Assembly: GCF_040115645.1 (NCBI RefSeq)
Contig: NC_089544.1
Coordinates: 434,001-498,000, forward strand
Source of the DNA: Euwallacea fornicatus
Lineage: Eukaryota; Arthropoda; Insecta; Coleoptera; Curculionidae
Length of the DNA: 64,000 nucleotides
Reading direction: 5' to 3'
The translations under genes and the position numbers were made by a program. Shown here piece by piece: positions 46,163-59,699 of the stretch. Each line of letters opens with the position of its first letter. Positions within the stretch are counted from its first letter, which is position 1. The notes under the pieces are model-generated. The model was not told the origin of the DNA. It was given only the letters and a program-made list of their open reading frames with translations, and searched no databases.

Positions 46163-49142
46163 AAGATTAGAGATTATTACGTTTTTTGTACCACTGATTT
46201 ATGCTGACTTTGTGGAGTTTTCGCGAGTAAATAGCACCACAGTCCACATGTCAATAGTACCACCTACTTTAAGCTCATGTTCCACAAACTCCACGTAGCA
46301 ACCGATCAAATTTAGAAAAAAACGAGCTCGGTGGCGGTTTTCTAGGTACTTTTAATAACTTAGGCAACAATGTACAAACTTCCGGAACGAAAGGGCAAAA
46401 CATTTTTCTATATTATTCGCTTATGATAAAAAATGAACAACAGGAGGGCAGTATAACTCTCAGCCGCACCGCATCGAACGTATGGAGTAATTGGCCCTAC
46501 GACATTGACCAGCTGGTTCTTTAGCCATATACCGATTTCTTTCTGATCGAATTTAAGCATTTATGCAGATTTTCTGCAATCGTTTTATCATTATCAAAAA
46601 ATAGTTGGACGTGGACCCGGGCATGAGGCACCGCGAGGTAAGTTGGGCCGTTAAACGAGGCCAACGCTGGACACCTGCGAGGCCTCAGAGGCGGGTCGCA
46701 TATTTTCGTTTGAAAAAAACGTAAATGTTGATATCTCTTTTCCCTCTTCCATATATCGAAAGCTGCCTGCATGTTCATAACTTAAATATTCAGTTTTCGG
46801 AGGGATTCTAGATGCCGGCACGTACACTGCCCAACTTAGTTTTTCTCCGTCTCGTATTCATTTTTCACATTTTTGAACAAAGTTATCCTGCGAAAGACGA
46901 ACTTCTAGCGGTTGTGCAGCGTCCAGGCACTGTCTGCTATTCTCACTCTGATAAGCGACAGATCTGCACGTCGACCGCCGAAAGCGGCCCCGCACAATTA
47001 GGGGAATCACCCTTCCGCGCTGTGAATTACGCGAACGATACGGGGCCCCCCCCAAAAAAAACAGTGTTAGTCGTAATTCGGCATTAGCCCTTATTGAGCC
47101 CATGACGTTGAACCTTTCTAAAATTTTCGTCCGAACGACTTGCGCTTGCTGTTCATTTCCACCAACAATTAGTTACTTAATATTGCATGCAATGCCCGAA
47201 GGTGAACCAACTGTGGTTGAACGAATGCGGGACGATTCGTAATTGAAGTGTGAGAACACCAAATTAATTTGCTGGTCCCTTGTAGAAGCAAAGGGCTTTA
47301 ACCCGATACAAATATCAAACAGAGGTCAAAATTATGCGCACAATATAGTTCAGAATATTAAAAGTGCAGTTCATCAAACGAAGTTGGAAGACAATGGAAA
47401 TGGAACGGGGCCGACCGCGAACCTCACCGAAATCAATGGCCGGTTTATGCACGTAAACTAAAAAAAAAAAAACATATTTGTCATTTTGATTTGTGTGGAT
47501 TTTGAGTAGGTATAAAAAAACTTGTAAAAAAACATTTGAAAAAAATACACAAACGTGAAAAATCATATTTGCCTGTATACCAATTAGTTGTGTTAACGCA
47601 CTAGGCACCGTATTTTTCCCATCGGGCAATCTTCGCATCTTCCGCAAGCTTAATTCGACCACCGACACTGACCTGCGCGCGGCAAAATGTTTTTCCCCGC
47701 GCATGTCAACGTCAAAAAAAATGTTTGACGCTATCCCCGGTCACTGTTATGCGCGCCCCGCACGGCTGCGCGGTGTGGCGCTACTGTCAACTCGCAAATG
47801 CGTGCGTTGAAGCCACATTCCGCACGCTCGACGGAAGCACCTGCGCCAAGGGAAAAAAAATATTATGGCAACACGTCGGTTGTTGCAGCCGTTATCGGCG
47901 GCGTCGCCTTTCGAGGGAAAAACTCGTTTGGGTTTGTAACAGGTGACAGGCCTAGGACGGCATGCATCAACGACCTTTTCAGTTACAGCATCAGCTACGG
48001 CTCCGACCAAAAATAATGCAAATAATTCAAAACCAAATACATTTATAATTTAATTTTAAAATGAACTAAACACAAAACACAATGGTGCGTTATAAATTAT
48101 TTTCAGGACAATGGGCCATTAAAGAGCGTATTGCACAACCACTTTTCCTTTCAGACTAAAACTTCATTATTTTTGCCATCATTGATTGGGAAATTTATGG
48201 TTATGAATTTTGTTTTCATGACGAAAGTCGGCTTTGTTCGAATAAATTTATGTGTCGGGCAAAGACTGTTTGTGGAAATTGAGTTTTGCAACAATTAAAC
48301 CTTAAAACGAACGGAAACATTTGGAAAAATCTTACTTACTGGAACTGAATCGTTCAATCGTTACCGCTATAAAGCTAAAACTTGATTTCTATTGGTTCAA
48401 TTATCGCTCGATACGCGTAAGACTTTGCAAATAAATGGCTTTGTCTAAGGTATCAATTGAATTTTAACTAGCAGGTTTGAACATGGTTGGAATAATTAAT
48501 TTAAATGTCTTGTCAGGGGGCGTTTGTGCCGATACAAATTAGGCAGGGATTTCCACACTGCAGGATATTGCTGTCTACCTAGATTAAAAATGTTGGAACA
48601 GGATTTCTGGAAAATTGCGTCAAAGCACACAAAGCAGATCGGCAGATACTGGAAATTACTGCAAAAAGGAGTAAAATGGGCAATGCAGAATCTCTATGGA
48701 AATCGAATTTTTTTTTCGCTTCATTAAACAACTCCTTCAGATCGTAAAATGTCCAATATTGTCTGTCGACACATCCGCGATTTCAAATTTATTAGCGCAA
48801 TCTACAGAGTGATAATTTTGAGCTGCGCAAATCCCTTCTACCACCTGGAACTTTTTTGTCGCGCGCCACTGAGCGTTTCCCGAAGCCTGCGGCCCCGTTC
48901 AATTTAAACGGCTTTCCGCGTCTCCACTTTGAAAAATTCAGTGGCGTGAGACCAAAAGTTCAGGACAGTAACGGGGATCCTGACCTCCGAAAAAGTGCCA
49001 CCTGTAGATGTTGACAACAAATTGTGTGTCATGGTCACATAGATTGGGAGCAGTACATGCGGAAATATTCGACGCGATATCTCAGAAACGGAAGGAGCTG
49101 GGAGAGACAATTCGAAGCAACTTAAAGTTTGAACGCCGCGCA
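46163..49142. other. Downstream flank of the SH2 gene, non-coding
   Basis: No clear AATAAA polyadenylation signal lies close to the stop. The stretch holds a GC-richer patch at about 47640-47980 and short unfamiliar ORFs only. Confidence 0.3.
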
Positions 49143-49480
49143 TACAGGGTGTCGCGCGAATGTGGGCGTCCGGTGAAAACTATTACTAGGGAAAGCTTGT
49201 GGTATGGGATTAGTACTAAAGTAGAGGTGATCCCTACGTTAAAAATATTTTCATGAGAACACCACTTCCGGTCATGTCGAAATTGAACGTCAACACGTTC
49301 ATTCCCAGCGGAACACCCAGTATGTCACATCAAATTTCGATTCCGCGGAACGTTCCCGAGCTTCCCTAAATAGTACGCTTTTCGAGATATTTGAAATTGG
49401 TAAAAATGACAGTTGCTGCCATTAACGGATGATGCATTTAAAGGCACGGATAGAGGCCCGTATTCTTCGGACGCCCTGTA
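49143..49480. mobile_element. Small TACAGGG element (338 bp)
   Basis: The left end TACAGGGTGTCGCGCGAATG and the reverse complement of the right end, TACAGGGCGTCCGAAGAATA, match at about 21 of the first 28 positions. Both ends are flanked by AT-type dinucleotides. The left half resembles an arm of the 33513-34327 element (CACTTCCGGTCA shared), and an internal GGAACACCCAGTATG near 49308 looks like another end. It may be a chimera of two copies. Confidence 0.6.
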
Positions 49481-52140
49481 TGTCATTAACGAAGGATAAT
49501 TTTTGATTGATGAATGGGACACTCTCTACAAGGAAATAACTCAACGTCTGTTCCAGAACAACATGCAATCACGGCACCCTGATCACAAATTCATAAGATC
49601 GATGTTTGCAGATGTTGTGAGCCATTCGGTTGCATCGAGTTCTTCTGAATACCGCGATTTTTTTTTAATAAACAATTTTAATATATAGAGTGTGCCAAGA
49701 AGAAAGGTCTCCGATGGAAAATTTTCGGATTCGCTCATGGGCATTTCAACGCGAAAAAAGTCGCCTCTTCTCAGCTATATGCGCAGTGAGGGCACATAGC
49801 AAATTGACGATATGGAATTTTGATTAACTGGGAAAAACGCGGCTCTAGCCTGCGAAGTGAAGGAAAGAGATGACTTTGATCGATGCTTTGTTCTAATCAA
49901 ATGACGATAATTTTCTTTTACGAGGAAAAGCTCGTTGCATAGAGAATTTATCGCTCTTTTATTGTCTATTTCAACGGCCGAAATTAATTTCCACCCTGCA
50001 GCCGCAGAGGGAACGGAATCTCATGGCGTCGATGCGTGATATAGAGAACCATATAACGAGTGTGTCAGAAAATTCCTGGGCAAGGGTATTTTCGGGACGA
50101 ATTTCATTCACTGTAGTCCGAGGGAAGCCACCTTTGGCTTCAAATTCGGCTGTCAGTTCGGTACATCTTCAGTCACAATTTAATCTTAGAAACCGCCTTC
50201 CCTGCCAAAAACGCCGTTTTTTACTCGACGACTTGAAGAAGGGACGTTTATGAATGAGTTATTCCGTAATAGTCAGAAAATCGATGGTGTGTGTGGTCTT
50301 ATTCAGTTCAAAATTGGAATAGTTTGGAATCCAGTTTCCGGTGCTTGTTTTTGACTATAATTAATTTGAGTGTTTGACTAGAAGTGTTTGCTCCATTCAG
50401 ACAAACTGAATCTTTAGCGGGAAAACAAGGCAGCGGAAAACCGCTTAAGACGTGCATCAGAAGTCATTCATCAAGTTCAACAGATCATGAAAAACGAGCC
50501 CTTTGTCGGCAGATGAAGTCTGGTCTGATCGAAACGGGTAGATTAATTCCCAAAATGTACCTATATGACAATCGGGCACATTTAGAAACCACTACGTCCC
50601 CATAGAGCTGTCGGCCCCATGGCGGCCGTAGCTGCGACCACGTACCGTACAGCAGCGATGATCAACAGAGAGAGAGAGAGAAAGAGAGGGAGAGAGCGCG
50701 CCTGTGTTACCTGAGTTTCTTATCCTGACGCAGACATATTGCATGATGGAATAACGGGTTGGGCAGAGTCGTGCGAAAAATGGACATCTGGTGGAAAAGT
50801 TGATGGGTTACCGACATTTTCGCTCTAATGTTGTACCATTAAACATTTGACTACACACTCATCCGCAGTTTCACAACTGAACAGAATTTCACAAAAGGAT
50901 CAATAAAGCCACACATTACTTTTAGGCAGCTACAGCAAGCCGAGAGAACTAAAATTAACTGGCAATAAACGATCAACCGCGATAATTACGTATACAATTA
51001 CACAGCAAATTTGTGGCTAAATTGGTGTGAACGGAAAATATGTTAAATTGAATATTCTCTGCAGGGTGAACTTTTCCATATTTGACGAAGGAATCTCGAA
51101 AACTGGCGGAGTGGCTTGGGGAATTAACATCAGTTTCGTTTTTTTTTTTTGTTTTTTTTTTCGGAAACGTTCGCCAGGTGTTTTAGCAGGTGCAAATTTT
51201 GTCGCTGTCTCTGTGTTCATTTACCCGAATTACCACTAGGAGACGATGTTCCTGTGCGTACGGCCCTGGCAGGGGTAACTCGCCAGGGGCGTATTTAGAA
51301 AAAATTACGCTCGTTTTGGACGAACGGAATGTCGTTGCGTTAGAGCCACGCAGGCGCGGTAAAGCTTGTGAAAATCTGCAATGGAATGGTGGTTCGTACA
51401 TCTCTTACCGAAGAGAAAAACGGTTTTTGCCAAGTAGTGGTTTAGTCAAGTTTGGACGCTGTTCGCGATTTTTCCCGCTGATACTGCTCGTCCGTGTACG
51501 TCGCTACCTCCTAACAGACCTTTACATAACTCAAGATGTACTTCTTTTCCGAATTGAGTTGAGACGTATCCCGCTCGCTTCTGTGCAGAAATAAAAGGGG
51601 TTTTTGCATTTTCACGTAAAACAAATCGCCTCTTCGCGTTTTGTCAAATTTTTTGGTCTTCCCGATCGACGTTTATTGATGATATTTCCCCGTGTCTTAG
51701 CTTTTTTCTTAATGCACGAACCAGTTGATTTACTTCTGTTTAACAAACGAGCAATTGCCGCACATTTTTTCCTTCTCGTGCCGCTTTAGCTTTAACTCTC
51801 GTCCACGAACTATCGTCTCGTTCTTTCCTTTGGCACTTTTGTACGCACTAATCCATGCCGGTGAACGATGTTCAGCTTTTAACTTTGCAACATCAACTGA
51901 CAAATGTTTGTACGCTCTGATCAAAATATTTTTCACGGTTCGTATGATTTTTCTCTTTTCAAAGCGTCGAACGCGTTTAGCAATATCTCAAATGCTTTTT
52001 AAACATAATTTTGTTCGTGTTTACTTACCTGCACCGGGCGGTCCCGAAGAACGTTCCGATATTTAACAAGCTGATCTCTGGATCGCTTCGAGACGACAAC
52101 GTTAGATAAACGCATGTGCTGAAATGAGTCGTTTCCGAGC
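49481..52140. other. Non-coding stretch with a GA microsatellite
   Basis: (GA)n at about 50666-50697 and T-runs at 51139-51164. ORFs are short and unfamiliar. Confidence 0.35.
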
Positions 52141-52260
52141 TACAGGGTGTTAAATATTAAGAAAAACAAAATATTACTCTCAAAACGACGCGAGATATTC
52201 CATTGAAACTCCGTACGCCTGCGCAGCGGGCCACGCGGTACGTTTCCCTTCCATTTTCGG
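52141..52260 (+). repeat. Lone TACAGGGTGTTAAAT element end
   Basis: TACAGGGTGTTAAATATTAA, class-typical, without a visible opposite end. Confidence 0.4.
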
Positions 52261-54827
52261 AGAAACGTTGTAACAATGGACGCGCGTAGGGCTTACCATC
52301 TTAATTCCAACAGGGGAATGGGGGTGCGCCGCTGGTAATGCTCAAATTGGATACTTTTTTTTTATATAACTGATTCAAAGCACGCCGGGACGGTTTTTTG
52401 ACGCGATAAGTCGTTTTTGAGGGGAAAAACATGTCTCGATGAAAACTTATGCGGAAACTAAGGGCAAATCGGTCGAAGAGGTGAAGTTGGCCATGCAAAA
52501 CAAATGAAGTATCACGTACGTGCTCCGTTCACGTTTTTACAATTTCGTATTACTGCTGATTGAACGCAACCGCGCACTGTTGCCGTATGGAGTGAGTGGG
52601 GGATTGAGGGAACCAATCGCAGAGCACGCGTCAGCGCCGCGAGAGGCGAGGTGCGTTGCTTCACTGAGCTGCTACCGTTGGAAGAAATCTGAGTGTCAGC
52701 TCCGTAAACATCGGAACACCCTCGGAGACCACCCTGGGTAGATTCGGTTCTTGGTAGGATGAAATCTAATTTACCGCGCGCGCAGTAAACGGCGACATTA
52801 CATTAATGCACGTTTCGTTAGAATACCTTCGTTACTCACTGTGCAAAATGTAGCGATCTAAAATACATTAAATCGTTCGCTCCCAAAACAAGACGGTGGC
52901 CATAGGGATACCCATGATCCTGCTTACATCTGACGTGTCACCTCCATTATTATACGAAAATATCGAGGCGTTCCGAAGGAATTGGAGGGATTAAGGCACG
53001 CACAAAGCCCCGACTATATTTTTGGAGAATTACCTCTTAGCTAGGGGATAAAGCGGACTCCGTCATTCCTACTAATTTAATTTTACGGATCACTAAAGAG
53101 ATAACGTTCGAAAGGTATCAAATTACGATACGATATTCCCCTAAAATTTTAGGCCTGTCAGAATTTCATTACCCCCGACAAAGCCACCACGGTCGCATCG
53201 TCGAAGTTTATTATCGTTCGGTTGCGAAAAAAACCGCAGCGTTAATTTGTAAACGTACTTGTTACCCTGGTGGGGTTTTTTTGGTTTGTTTGGGGAACGT
53301 TTTCAGTGAGAAATTGGCGGGCTTGCGTAGGCCCTTTTAATGTTGTGATGAGGTTTGATTTTACGTGGTAAATTGGGTCCGTGTAGCCAGCCTCCGTTTT
53401 TTCCAGAAGTGTCCGATTGGCCAAAAAACGACCTCCGCAAAATCGGGAAATGGAGTTGTGGACTTTTATTAAAATTGAATAGCAACCGATCAGTGTTTAC
53501 TATTTACCGTCAAACATCGGATATTAACAATGGGAAAATGAATTTATCGGTGGTCCCCGCTCGCCTCGTTCCTTTCCATTAAGAGTTCTACCCCGCATCC
53601 AGGAACTTCGGAAAGAACGGTCGCGCAAACTGAGGTGTGCGTGACCGAGATTTATGGCACCTCGAATCAGATCGAAACTTCCCTGATTCGAACAATGTCG
53701 TCACGAGTGGCATAAAGATGCGTCCACCCTTCGGTGATCGAACACCCCGAAAGGGTGCGGAGCTAGGGATGTGGCGGTGCGGCGCCGGTTTGGACAGCGC
53801 GGCGAACTGGCAAAGGCCGGCCCCAACTGCGGAGCAATAAAGTACCCACCAGGAAACGAATAACCTAAAACGCCGTACAAATTAAAATGACCGTTTTCCC
53901 CGAATAGAAATTAAATTAAACTAGAAAAATACAGGGGAGCTACTTGGCATGTCCCAGCGGTTGGTTCCGCAAAGCAGGGGCGTCCGACGCGTAGTATTTT
54001 TTTAGCGATTTCAAATTAACAAATTAAAACCGGGAGCTTTCTTGAAAAATCAAAGAAGCGGAAGAACCCAAAGCGTTTAAAGTCCAACCTGAGTACGTGC
54101 GGCAGAGCCACTTTAATGCGCCCTCGCAGGAAAAATAACTGGTCGCAATCGTTGTTTACCCCACATTAATAACGTAGATGTGAGACCTTTTTAATTCTCG
54201 CTAAGTGCCTTTACTGCTCATGTATTATTCAATCAAAACCTCTTCAATCAAAATCTTGGGTAAATAATACCATTTAGGTCAAGCGAAGCGACAAGCGGTC
54301 AATGCGGAAGTTCAGAAATCTGCATGCGACATGGTGGAAATACCCCCGACGACGGCTATAGATCGGGAAGGCGAAGTGGCCTTTAGAAAGTCCACGCAAA
54401 AGCAAAAATATTGCTGCACTTCCACAACAAAGTAGCTATTTAGTTTGATAAGTTTTGGAAAAATACCTGGAACAGACGAGGAGAATTGCGTATTAGGGCC
54501 GGTGCGACGGGCCCTAACGAATTCGGGCACACCACCGGTGAGGGGTTTCACGGGGTCATCTCGGCGGATACAGTGTTGACGATCGTCCTTGTAAAGGGGG
54601 GAGGTTGAACGACCTGCCAAAGGCCGGCACAATGACGGACGAAAATTTCAAATAAAAATTTAGTCTGTGTCGGCCGAATGTCTCGTCAGTATCGTTTTGC
54701 CCTTCTCCGTCTTTGTCCAGATGTGCATATGGAAACTCGCTGCGGCGCCTTCGCCCATCGCATGGATTAGACCTCCACCAGGGGGGGGTATAGGTGGTCC
54801 CCGGGCAAGCGGTAGCCCGTCTCTCTC
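52261..54827. other. Non-coding stretch
   Basis: GCCAAAGGCCGGC-type motifs at about 53811 and 54615 are similar in the same orientation and may be pieces of one GC-rich repeat. No coding region was recognised. Confidence 0.3.
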
Positions 54828-54915
54828 GCACCTATCAATCACCTAATTGGCTCTCGCTTGCACTCGCTGAAACTCCGTGTACGTAACGGCAAAAAAAAAG
54901 GTTGCCGTATATTTT
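54828..54915. repeat. Repeat edge shared with 23582-23670
   Basis: See the entry at 23582. Here the segment follows a GC-rich run (GGTCCCCGGGCAAGCGGTAG) and is followed by an A9 tract. Confidence 0.6.
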
Positions 54916-55756
54916 TTAGAACGGATACGAGTTAAACCATTTTTCATTGAAGATACAAAGTTCGAAATATATAAGGATTTGAGTAAAGCTCGCCCATTAC
55001 ATCGTGGGACTAGACTGAAGACATTCTTTATCATTTAACCCTCGATTTCCTAGAAAATTTGCTATGTTCGCATAAAGCCACACGTGATCTGAATTCATAG
55101 GTGTTTTAAAATACATAAGGCAAAGGAAGCTTCACCGAAGGAAAATGTTCATAAATTTGACGCATTGTACTGTACCTCCCAAGTGGAACAAAAGGAAAAG
55201 CCAACTTTTATATTTTACATTCGATTGACCAAAACAAATGGAATCCTTTATTTCATGCGGCCTTATCTTTCTGGCCATTCAAGAAGCTCTTAGAATTTAT
55301 TTCAGTGAATTGAATCCATCAAGGTAATCTAAAAAGGTAACGCAAGGCGGTATTTGGGCAATTTTCTTTAAGAGTTCCTCTTTGTCATCCGTCTGGCGGA
55401 CAGAGAGTTGCCTCATCTGGATTTTCCTGCCCTATTTGAATATGGAAATGTTACGGCTATAGGTAGTTCTAGTTCAGCTGATAGTTAGGCAAAAATGTTG
55501 CTATCAAATAATGCCAACAACGAGAAATCAACGTTAGAGGTAAAGAGGCATGAATTTCGCTCGATACTTTTAGGCGCAAACCATCGAAACCGCTGAGAAA
55601 GGCGTTTGCATTTACGCCTACATATGCACCCTGTACAATGGAAGGATATTCTGATGACAACTGCAATAATGGAAGTATTGCTATAAATTATTGCCGCAGA
55701 ACTACTGCTAAGCAATATTTGCGACAACTGTATCTAACGCGAGACACTCGAGGACA

Positions 55757-56519
55757 TACAGCGTCGGACAAAAGTACGGAACATTTTTGTTTTCGTCATC
55801 AAATTTGTTGATAAGGTACGTTCCCAAATTGGCCGTGCATTATCTGGCCTAGGAATGATGTTTTTAAACAAATTGTTACTAAAAGCAATTTTTTTTTGTT
55901 GGAATAAAGCGTGGAACATCATGTAATGTTGTTGTTTATGGGGGCATTGCGAGTCGTTCGGTCGGATTGTGTGGCGCACCTCGTACGAAATGTTCCAAAG
56001 AAAAGCAGCACAAGGACCCCCAACATTCATCCCGATTAGTAAAAAATTGGCCAAATGATGGTAACATCCCCGGATTAGAGTGGCCGTCCCAGTCGCCGGA
56101 TCTTAATCCGATTGAGTATCTCTGGGAATACTTAAAACGGAAAATTCGAGACAGAAATGTGTCCTATCGGAATGGGCTGCCGAAAGTCTTGCAAGAAGAA
56201 TGGGCGAAGATTCTCATTCGCAATTTAATCGATTCTGTGCGCTGTCGATATCAGGCTGTTATCGACTCGAAAGGATGTGTCGCAAAACATTAGTTTATTT
56301 AAAGTTTTGTGTTGATTATAATGAATTTTGCGAAGCAGTCCACTCTTTTGTCCAGCATAATTTTTTTTATATTTATAAAAATGAACTTTTTTTTTGTTTA
56401 CGATATCGTTAAATATTTCCTTGGATTTCTGCATAACATGTTTATTATTCAATAATCAACGGTGTTGACAGAAAATCGCGATGGGTTCAGAACATCCCAT
56501 ACTTTTGCCCGCGACTGTA
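55757..56519 (+). mobile_element. Internally deleted Tc1 element with both ends
   Basis: The left end CAGCGTCGGACAAAAGTACG, after TA at 55757-55758, matches the reverse complement of the right end, CAGTCGCGGGCAAAAGTATG, before TA at 56518-56519. The element is only about 760 bp, half the length of an intact Tc1, because most of the transposase is gone. Such deleted copies can be moved by an active relative if one exists. Confidence 0.85.
55967..56293 (+). pseudogene. Tc1 transposase C-terminal fragment
   Basis: The frame reads QHKDPQHSSRLVKNWPNDGN, then EWPSQSPDLNPIEYLWEYLK and KVLQEEWAKI, ending at a stop after CVAKH. The last catalytic Glu (PIE) is present. The second Asp, normally in QQDNDPKH, is replaced by His (QHKDPQH), and the first Asp lies in the deleted part. 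Upstream remnants GGIASRSVG and VMLLFMG correspond to the block before it. The C-terminal half is otherwise unbroken. Confidence 0.9.
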
Positions 56520-57531
56520 CAACGATAACCCCAGATTATCTCTCGGTACGACCTACGGCAGTTTCCACGGCTCCCCGTCTGAAGCTTAACGGCAGAGACC
56601 CGGGTTAATTGAAATATTGATTAAATTTACTTAATGAAGGATATTTACGGGAAGTTATTCCATTACCTCTAAGCACGCGAAAGTTAACATCAATGTTGAT
56701 TTTCAAACTACACAGTTAAACTTTTAAGGTCGTTTCATCCTCTGGCGACACTCACGCTCCATTCAAGCAAATTTCAAAATTTATTACATTGAAAAGTAAT
56801 CAGTTTGTTCACACTAAAATGAGCTCCACGCTCCCATGCATTCAAATGGGAGCCGCGCTCATTTGAGTGTGAGCATGAGCGGCGCTTGACCCACAGAATG
56901 AAACGGCCTTTAAGCCGGGTTAAAACTCCATCTAAATAAACAGCTCGTTCAACGACGAGTATTGCAATTTGAAAACGAAATCTATTTGCTCGTAAAATCG
57001 AAAAGACACGTTTTCCAAAGGTTTTGCTTCTGGAATCGAGCGCAAGCGCGTCCCTGTGCCTCCGGTGCAAAAGGCGGAAAATGTTTTGAAAAACTGTCGA
57101 CTAAAAATGAAGACCTTTTCCAAAAACTCTTAAGATGGACAGAGCGTCAAAATTTAATTCCTATCGCGTTCCTCGTAGATCCTGCAGTTTTTTAGATGAA
57201 GCATCTAGGTAGACGTACGTCTGCGGCAAACGGAGACTGCTCAATTCAAGAGAAAAATCACGATCATCATCCCAACTCTAGGCGGTGTGACGTCACAGAG
57301 CACTAGGCAATGCGACACGCAATAAATTGAGGGTTACTGGGGAAATTTGCCTTTTGCTCATTTTCATTGTACTTCTGTTGTGTCGCCCACAACAACAACC
57401 GTGTTTCGCCACAAATTGCCTATAGCTGCAAGCAACCGTCCTGCGTGACGTCAAAGCGCCAAAATTTTCTACCGCAGTGTCCTCTATCGTCTCTTCGAGT
57501 TTGGCACGTCTCTGTTGAAACACCCTGTGCG
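56520..57531. other. Non-coding stretch
   Basis: A local mirror-like repeat, GAGCTCCACGCTCCCATG... with GGGAGCCGCGCTCATTTGAG, lies at about 56820-56870. Otherwise nothing was recognised. Confidence 0.35.
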
Positions 57532-58067
57532 TACAGATAAGAAAACACCCTACAGGGATCTCGGAAACCGCAAAAGTTGGGGGGGTGGTTGGACTGGAGG
57601 AAAGTCGCATCTTTCGTGTTCTGCAAAATGAGGTTTTCAAATTTGAAAAATTCCGAACGGCTGCGGAATTGTTTTGAGAAAAAACTTTTTTCTGCGACTT
57701 TTTCACCGTTTTCTGATTTTATTTCGAAAGATGCGTTAAAATGAACTTGGCTTTGTCGTTGCCGCCTCCTCTCCCCTCCGAGGTGGGGCTTGTAGATTTC
57801 CGATCCGACGTTTCGTTTCCTCGAAAACGACAATGGCAAATTTACTTTGACACGTCTTTCGAAATGAAATTAAAAAACGGCGAAAAAGTCGCAGCGAAAG
57901 GGTTTTTTTCTCGAAACGGTCCCGGGTCCATTCGGAATTTTTCAAATTTGACAACCTCACTTTGCCGAGCACCAAAAGGTGCAACTTTCCTCCAGTTCGA
58001 TCGCCTCCCTGTCTCTAATGGTTTGCGACGCCCCCGCAGAGCGCGTTCTTGTCCGGGACTGCCTGTA
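57532..58067. mobile_element. Foldback element with about 170-bp arms
   Basis: 57590-57765 and 57838-58000 are inverted copies. They share CTGGAGGAAAGT, TCAAATTTGAAAAATTCCGA, GAGAAAAAA-CTTT, CTGCGACTTTTTC-CCGTTTT and TTCGAAAGA. Weaker similarity (CTCGGAAACC/GTCGCAAACC) runs outward to TACAG at 57532 and CTGTA at 58067. A second left candidate end, TACAGGGATC, lies at 57552, so the boundary is uncertain. Mirror-image ORFs on both strands are by-products of the arms. Confidence 0.7.
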
Positions 58068-59181
58068 CACGTCAAAAAAAGCTCCGGCTCATAATTTTAC
58101 ATTTATCAAAACCGAATCCATTATTCGCAGTCTAGAGCAGAAATACAGCCAATAACTAAATAGCAAAGATTTATTACTTAAACTTGGCGCGTTAGAATTT
58201 CCTTATTCACTGCTTTTCCAGGCGCAAACGCGATAGATTACGTTCATTAATTTCGAAGACGCCGCTGTTTTCCTAAAAGGGACAAAATTATATCCTGAAG
58301 ACCCCTCATTGTTAATCTAAAATTTCGCTTTTTGATGGTTCGTTAAAATTCTATCAATAAATCTTCCCCCGATTGCGAAAGTAACATTCTTGGGGGTTGT
58401 TTAGCTTTGACGGTTGTTTCGGCATGTGAGCTGCACGCCGCGCGCGTCCTTTAGCTTAAACCGGAAGAGTGGTAAAAATAGCAATAAAAATCATACGTAA
58501 AGGAAATTGAAAAATGACAAAAAACATGAAAAGCTCTTTTCCCAAGGGTATAATTTATTTTCCAGCTAAAGGCCTGATTCGCATATGGGTCCCGTGTCGC
58601 TTGCTTAACTCACGACTTTTTATTGTTCCGTCACAGCTCGTGATAACAACGTCCTGTCACTCATCTTCTCCTCGAGGACGAGATGGATCGCGTTCATTAT
58701 TTTTCAAGATAGAACTGTTAGAAAAGGGAAATTATGAAACTGCTCGCTTGACGATATCGTTTTTTTTCCGACTGGTGTGTGCAATGCCCCATCGTTCATT
58801 CTATAAATGAAAAGCGAACACTCCAAACTGATTTAACTTCCTTTCAAATTTATAAGCCTTACAAGGAAATCGTTTTCCAATGATATGCTTTCACGACCTC
58901 TGTACCAGCCCATCGATATGAGAAAAGGATTGAATGTTAGCTTCGAATCGTCTTCTCTACCATTATTCTTTCCCCTTAAATCCTGTCGATTTGGTAGCCC
59001 GCTTTCCGTATTAGCATACGCGTGGAGCTACATAAATTTTCAATGTGAAATTCCACGATGAAATAGGCAATAGAAACTTCAATTTGATATTCGGTCCTAT
59101 TTGCGTACAAAGGCTCTTAAAAGGGCTGATGGTGATACATTTTTGTTTTTTAAAAATCGCGAAATGAATGAGGTCAATATA
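58068..59181. other. Non-coding stretch
   Basis: No domains or element ends. The ORF at 58514-58810 (+) is unfamiliar. Confidence 0.3.
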
Positions 59182-59640
59182 TACGGGGTGTCTCTGTAAC
59201 TCCGTTACGAGGCGACGCCTCTGTTGCGGTTAGAGATGCTGGGAAGTGTTTCGCGGACCAGTTGTTCAGTGTCGCGTAACGTATCGTGTGACTGTTTTTA
59301 TCGCTTCCAATCATACCGGAGGTCAGTGTCGCCTTCCTCATTTCAAATGCCTCCACGAAATCGCTATTAAAAAAAAAGGCGGGAACTGTCATTTATCCGG
59401 TAGAATCATCGCTTCGTCCATCGATTTCAAGCCCCGACCGTCTCTCTTGCTCTCGTGTGTCCAGCATCGCGGTGGCCCCACGTTACATACCTTATGTTGC
59501 TTCTGGATGCGGCTACTCGCGGTACGGAAAATCCCTCCTCGGCTTTCCAATAATCCATCAGCTTATTCTGGAATTCGTCAAGTGTTGGCTTTCCGCCGCT
59601 ACCCATTTCCGTTTATACAGGGCGCGACAGCTGCACTGTC
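59182..59640 (+). repeat. Two element ends in the same orientation
   Basis: TACGGGGTGTCTCTGTAACT begins at 59182 and TACAGGGCGCGACAGCTGCA at 59616. They do not pair. Between them the minus strand has a 59-codon frame from ATG (MGSGGKPTLDEFQNKLMDYW...) of unknown nature, while ORFs on the + strand have no known motif. Confidence 0.4.
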
Positions 59641-59699
59641 CGCGCGAAATTATCGACACCGCGATCGGCTTACCCGGACTTCATCAAAAACGTGTTGCG

